From the NCBI GenBank assembly GCA_026874595.1, contig CM049309.1, positions 75,462,723 through 75,526,722 of the forward strand: 64,000 nt of DNA. Direction: 5' to 3'. Shown in pieces: positions 61,238 through 64,000 of this stretch. Origin of the DNA: Sipunculus nudus. Its lineage: Eukaryota; Annelida; Sipuncula; Golfingiida; Sipunculidae. The notes beneath the pieces were generated by a model that saw nothing but the letters and a program-made list of their open reading frames with translations, was not told the DNA's origin and searched no databases. Both the position numbers and the translations under genes were made by a program. Within the stretch, counting starts at the first letter, position 1. Each line of letters begins with the position of its first letter.

Positions 61238-64000
61238 GCAGTTTGTTACTCTGAATAAGGAGGCCTCAGACTTTACAGTTTGTTACTCTGAATAAGGAGG
61301 CCTCAGACTTTACAGTTTGTTACTCTGAATAAGGAGGCCTCAGGCTTTACAGTTTGTTACTCTGAATAAGAAGCCTCAGACTTTACAGTTTGTTACTCTG
61401 AATAAGGAGGCCTCAGACTTTACAGTTTGTTACTCTGAATAAGGAGGCCTCAGACTTTACAGTTTGTTACTCTGAATAAGGAGGCCTCAGACTTTACAGT
61501 TTGTTACTCTGAATAAGGAGGCCTCAGACTTTACAGTTTGTTACTCTGAATAAGGAGGCCTCAGGCTTTACAGTTTGTTACTCTGAATAAGGAGGCCTCG
61601 CACTTTACAGTTTGTTACTCTAAATAAGGAGGCCTCAGACTTTACAGTTTGTTACTCTAAATAAGGAGGCCTCAGACTTTACAGTTTGTTACTCTGAATA
61701 AGGAGGCCTCAGACTTTACAGTTTGTTACTCTGAATAAGGAGGCCTCGCACTTTACAGTTTGTTACTCTGAATAAGGAGGCCTCGCACTTTACAGTTTGT
61801 TACTCTAAATAAGGAGGCCTCAGACTTTACAGTTTGTTACTCTGAATAAGGAGGCCTCAGACTTTACAGTTTGTTACTCTAAATAAGGAGGCCTCGCACT
61901 TTACAGTTTGTTACTCTAAATAAGGAGGCCTCAGACTTTACAGTTTGTTACTCTGAATAAGGAGGCCTCAGGCTTTACAGTTTGTTACTCTGAATAAGGA
62001 TGCCTCAGACTTTACAGTTTGTTACTCTGAATAAGGAGGCCTCAGGCTTTACAGTTTGTTACTCTGAATAAGGAGGCCTCAGACTTTACAGTTTGTTACT
62101 CTGAATAAGGAGGCCTCAGGCTTTACAGTTTGTTACTCTGAATAAGGAGGCCTCAGACTTTACAGTTTGTTACTCTGAATAAGGAGGCCTCAGGCTTTAC
62201 AGTTTGTTACTCTGAATAAGGAGGCCTCAGGCTTTACAGTTTGTTACTCTAAATAAGGAGGCCTCAGACTTTACAGTTTGTTACTCTGAATAAGGAGGCC
62301 TCAGGCTTTACAGTTTGTTACTCTGAATAAGGAGGCCTCAGACTTTACAGTTTGTTACTCTGAATAAGGAGGCCTCAGGCTTTACAGTTTGTTACTCTGA
62401 ATAAGGAGGCCTCAGGCTTTACAGTTTGTTACTCTGAATAAGGAGGCCTCGCACTTTACAGTTTGTTACTCTGAATAAGGAGGCCTCGCACTTTACAGTT
62501 TGTTACTCTGAATAAGGAGGCCTCAGACTTTACAGTTTGTTACTCTGAATAAGGAGGCCTCAGACTTTACAGTTTGTTACTCTGAATAAGGAGGCCTCGC
62601 ACTTTACAGTTTGTTACTCTGAATAAGGAGGCCTCGCACTTTACAGTTTGTTACTCTGAATAAGGAGGCCTCAGACTTTACAGTTTGTTACTCTGAATAA
62701 GGAGGCCTCAGACTTTACAGTTTGTTACTCTGAATAAGGAGGCCTCAGACTTTACAGTTTGTTACTCTGAATAAGGAGGCCTCAGACCTAACAGTTTGTT
62801 ACTCTGAATAAGGAGGCCTCAGACTTTACAGTTTGTTACTCTGAATAAGGAGGCCTCAGACTTTACAGTTTGTTACTCTGAATAAGGAGGCCTCAGACTT
62901 TACAGTTTGTTACTCTGAATAAGGAGGCCTCAGACTTTACAGTTTGTTACTCTGAATAAGGAGGCCTCAGACTTTACAGTTTGTTACTCTGAATAAGGAG
63001 GCCTCAGACTTTACAGTTTGTTACTCTGAATAAGGAGGCCTCAGACTTTACAGTTTGTTACTCTGAATAAGGAGGCCTCAGACTTTACAGTTTGTTACTC
63101 TGAATAAGGAGGCCTCAGGCTTTACAGTTTGTTACTCTGAATAAGGAGGCCTCAGGCTTTACAGTTTGTTACTCTGAATAAGGAGGCCTCGCACTTTACA
63201 GTTTGTTACTCTGAATAAGGAGGCCTCGCACTTTACAGTTTGTTACTCTGAATAAGGAGGCCTCAGACTTTACAGTTTGTTACTCTGAATAAGGAGGCCT
63301 CAGACTTTACAGTTTGTTACTCTGAATAAGGAGGCCTCGCACTTTACAGTTTGTTACTCTGAATAAGGAGGCCTCGCACTTTACAGTTTGTTACTCTGAA
63401 TAAGGAGGCCTCAGACTTTACAGTTTGTTACTCTGAATAAGGAGGCCTCAGACTTTACAGTTTGTTACTCTGAATAAGGAGGCCTCAGACTTTACAGTTT
63501 GTTACTCTGAATAAGGAGGCCTCAGGCTTTACAGTTTGTTACTCTGAATAAGGAGGCCTCAGGCTTTACAGTTTGTTACTCTGAATAAGGAGGCCTCAGA
63601 CTTAACAGTTTGTTACTCTGAATAAGGAGGCCTCAGACTTTACAGTTTGTTACTCTGAATAAGGAGGCCTCAGACTTTACAGTTTGTTACTCTGAATAAG
63701 GAGGCCTCAGACTTTACAGTTTGTTACTCTGAATAAGGAGGCCTCAGACTTTACAGTTTGTTACTCTGAATAAGGAGGCCTCGCACTTTACAGTTTGTTA
63801 CTCTGAATAAGGAGGCCTCAGGCTTTACAGTTTGTTACTCTGAATAAGGAGGCCTCAGACTTTACAGTTTGTTACTCTGAATAAGGAGGCCTCAGGCTTT
63901 ACAGTTTGTTACTCTGAATAAGGAGGCCTCAGACTTTACAGTTTGTTACTCTGAATAAGGAGGCCTCAGGCTTTACAGTTTGTTACTCTGAATAAGGAGG
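61238..64000. repeat. 37-bp satellite array, about 75 copies, runs off the window
   Basis: The unit is cagtttgttactctgaataa plus ggaggcctcagacttta (37 bp). Variants are mainly agac, aggc or gcac before ttta, and ctgaa or ctaaa. A deletion makes one 36-bp unit near 61,370. The period is not a multiple of three and no long open frame results. Confidence 0.98.

Noticed and set aside
61238-64000. CRISPR-like array
   Set aside because: The units are directly abutting 37-bp repeats with no unique spacers, in a eukaryotic genome. It is a satellite.

Overview
This window is eukaryotic nuclear DNA. It is AT-rich and its genes are split by many introns with ordinary GT-AG boundaries. The two host genes are conserved animal genes. 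The dispersed repeats (an 'agctcag/ctgactg' family, modules with 'aggtcaaaggtcaaggtca', many TA-flanked MITEs, a DIRS retroelement) resemble what is common in mollusc genomes. I infer a mollusc, perhaps a bivalve, but the window alone does not prove this.

Region 1 (about 1,211-39,900, plus strand) is the AHI1/jouberin gene, lacking only its 5' end. I resolved 29 coding exons whose phases all join. They give 3,384 nt, or 1,127 visible residues plus stop. Order: charged lysine-rich N-terminus (exons 1-5), conserved jouberin central region (5-11), WD40 propeller (12-19), low-complexity linker (20-25), SH3 domain (26), basic tail (27-29). Jouberin is a ciliary transition-zone protein.

Region 2 (25,853-31,358) is a GC-rich DIRS-type retroelement inside AHI1 intron 24, in sense orientation. 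It has nearly identical 145-bp inverted terminal repeats, an internal complementary region that joins copies of both outer ends, and gag-like, RT, RNase H and tyrosine recombinase regions. All the coding regions are broken.

Region 3 (about 40,060-55,168, minus strand, with a possible promoter near 59,000) is an HMGXB4 (HMG2L1) orthologue. Twelve coding exons with consistent phases give 519 residues: a basic N-terminal motif, an acidic/serine-rich middle, an HMG box, and the conserved C-terminal domain ending in IMPGL. It lies tail-to-tail with AHI1.

Region 4 (55,169-64,000) is the upstream flank. It holds a tRNA-like SINE candidate, a 1.8-kb inverted-repeat element, a foldback-like palindrome pair, microsatellites, and a 37-bp satellite that runs off the window end with a 740-bp higher-order period.

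I found no new coding system. The most unusual structures are AHI1 intron 14, where sequence around both splice sites has been tandemly copied, the DIRS element with a readable circle-junction signature, and the satellite with higher-order structure.
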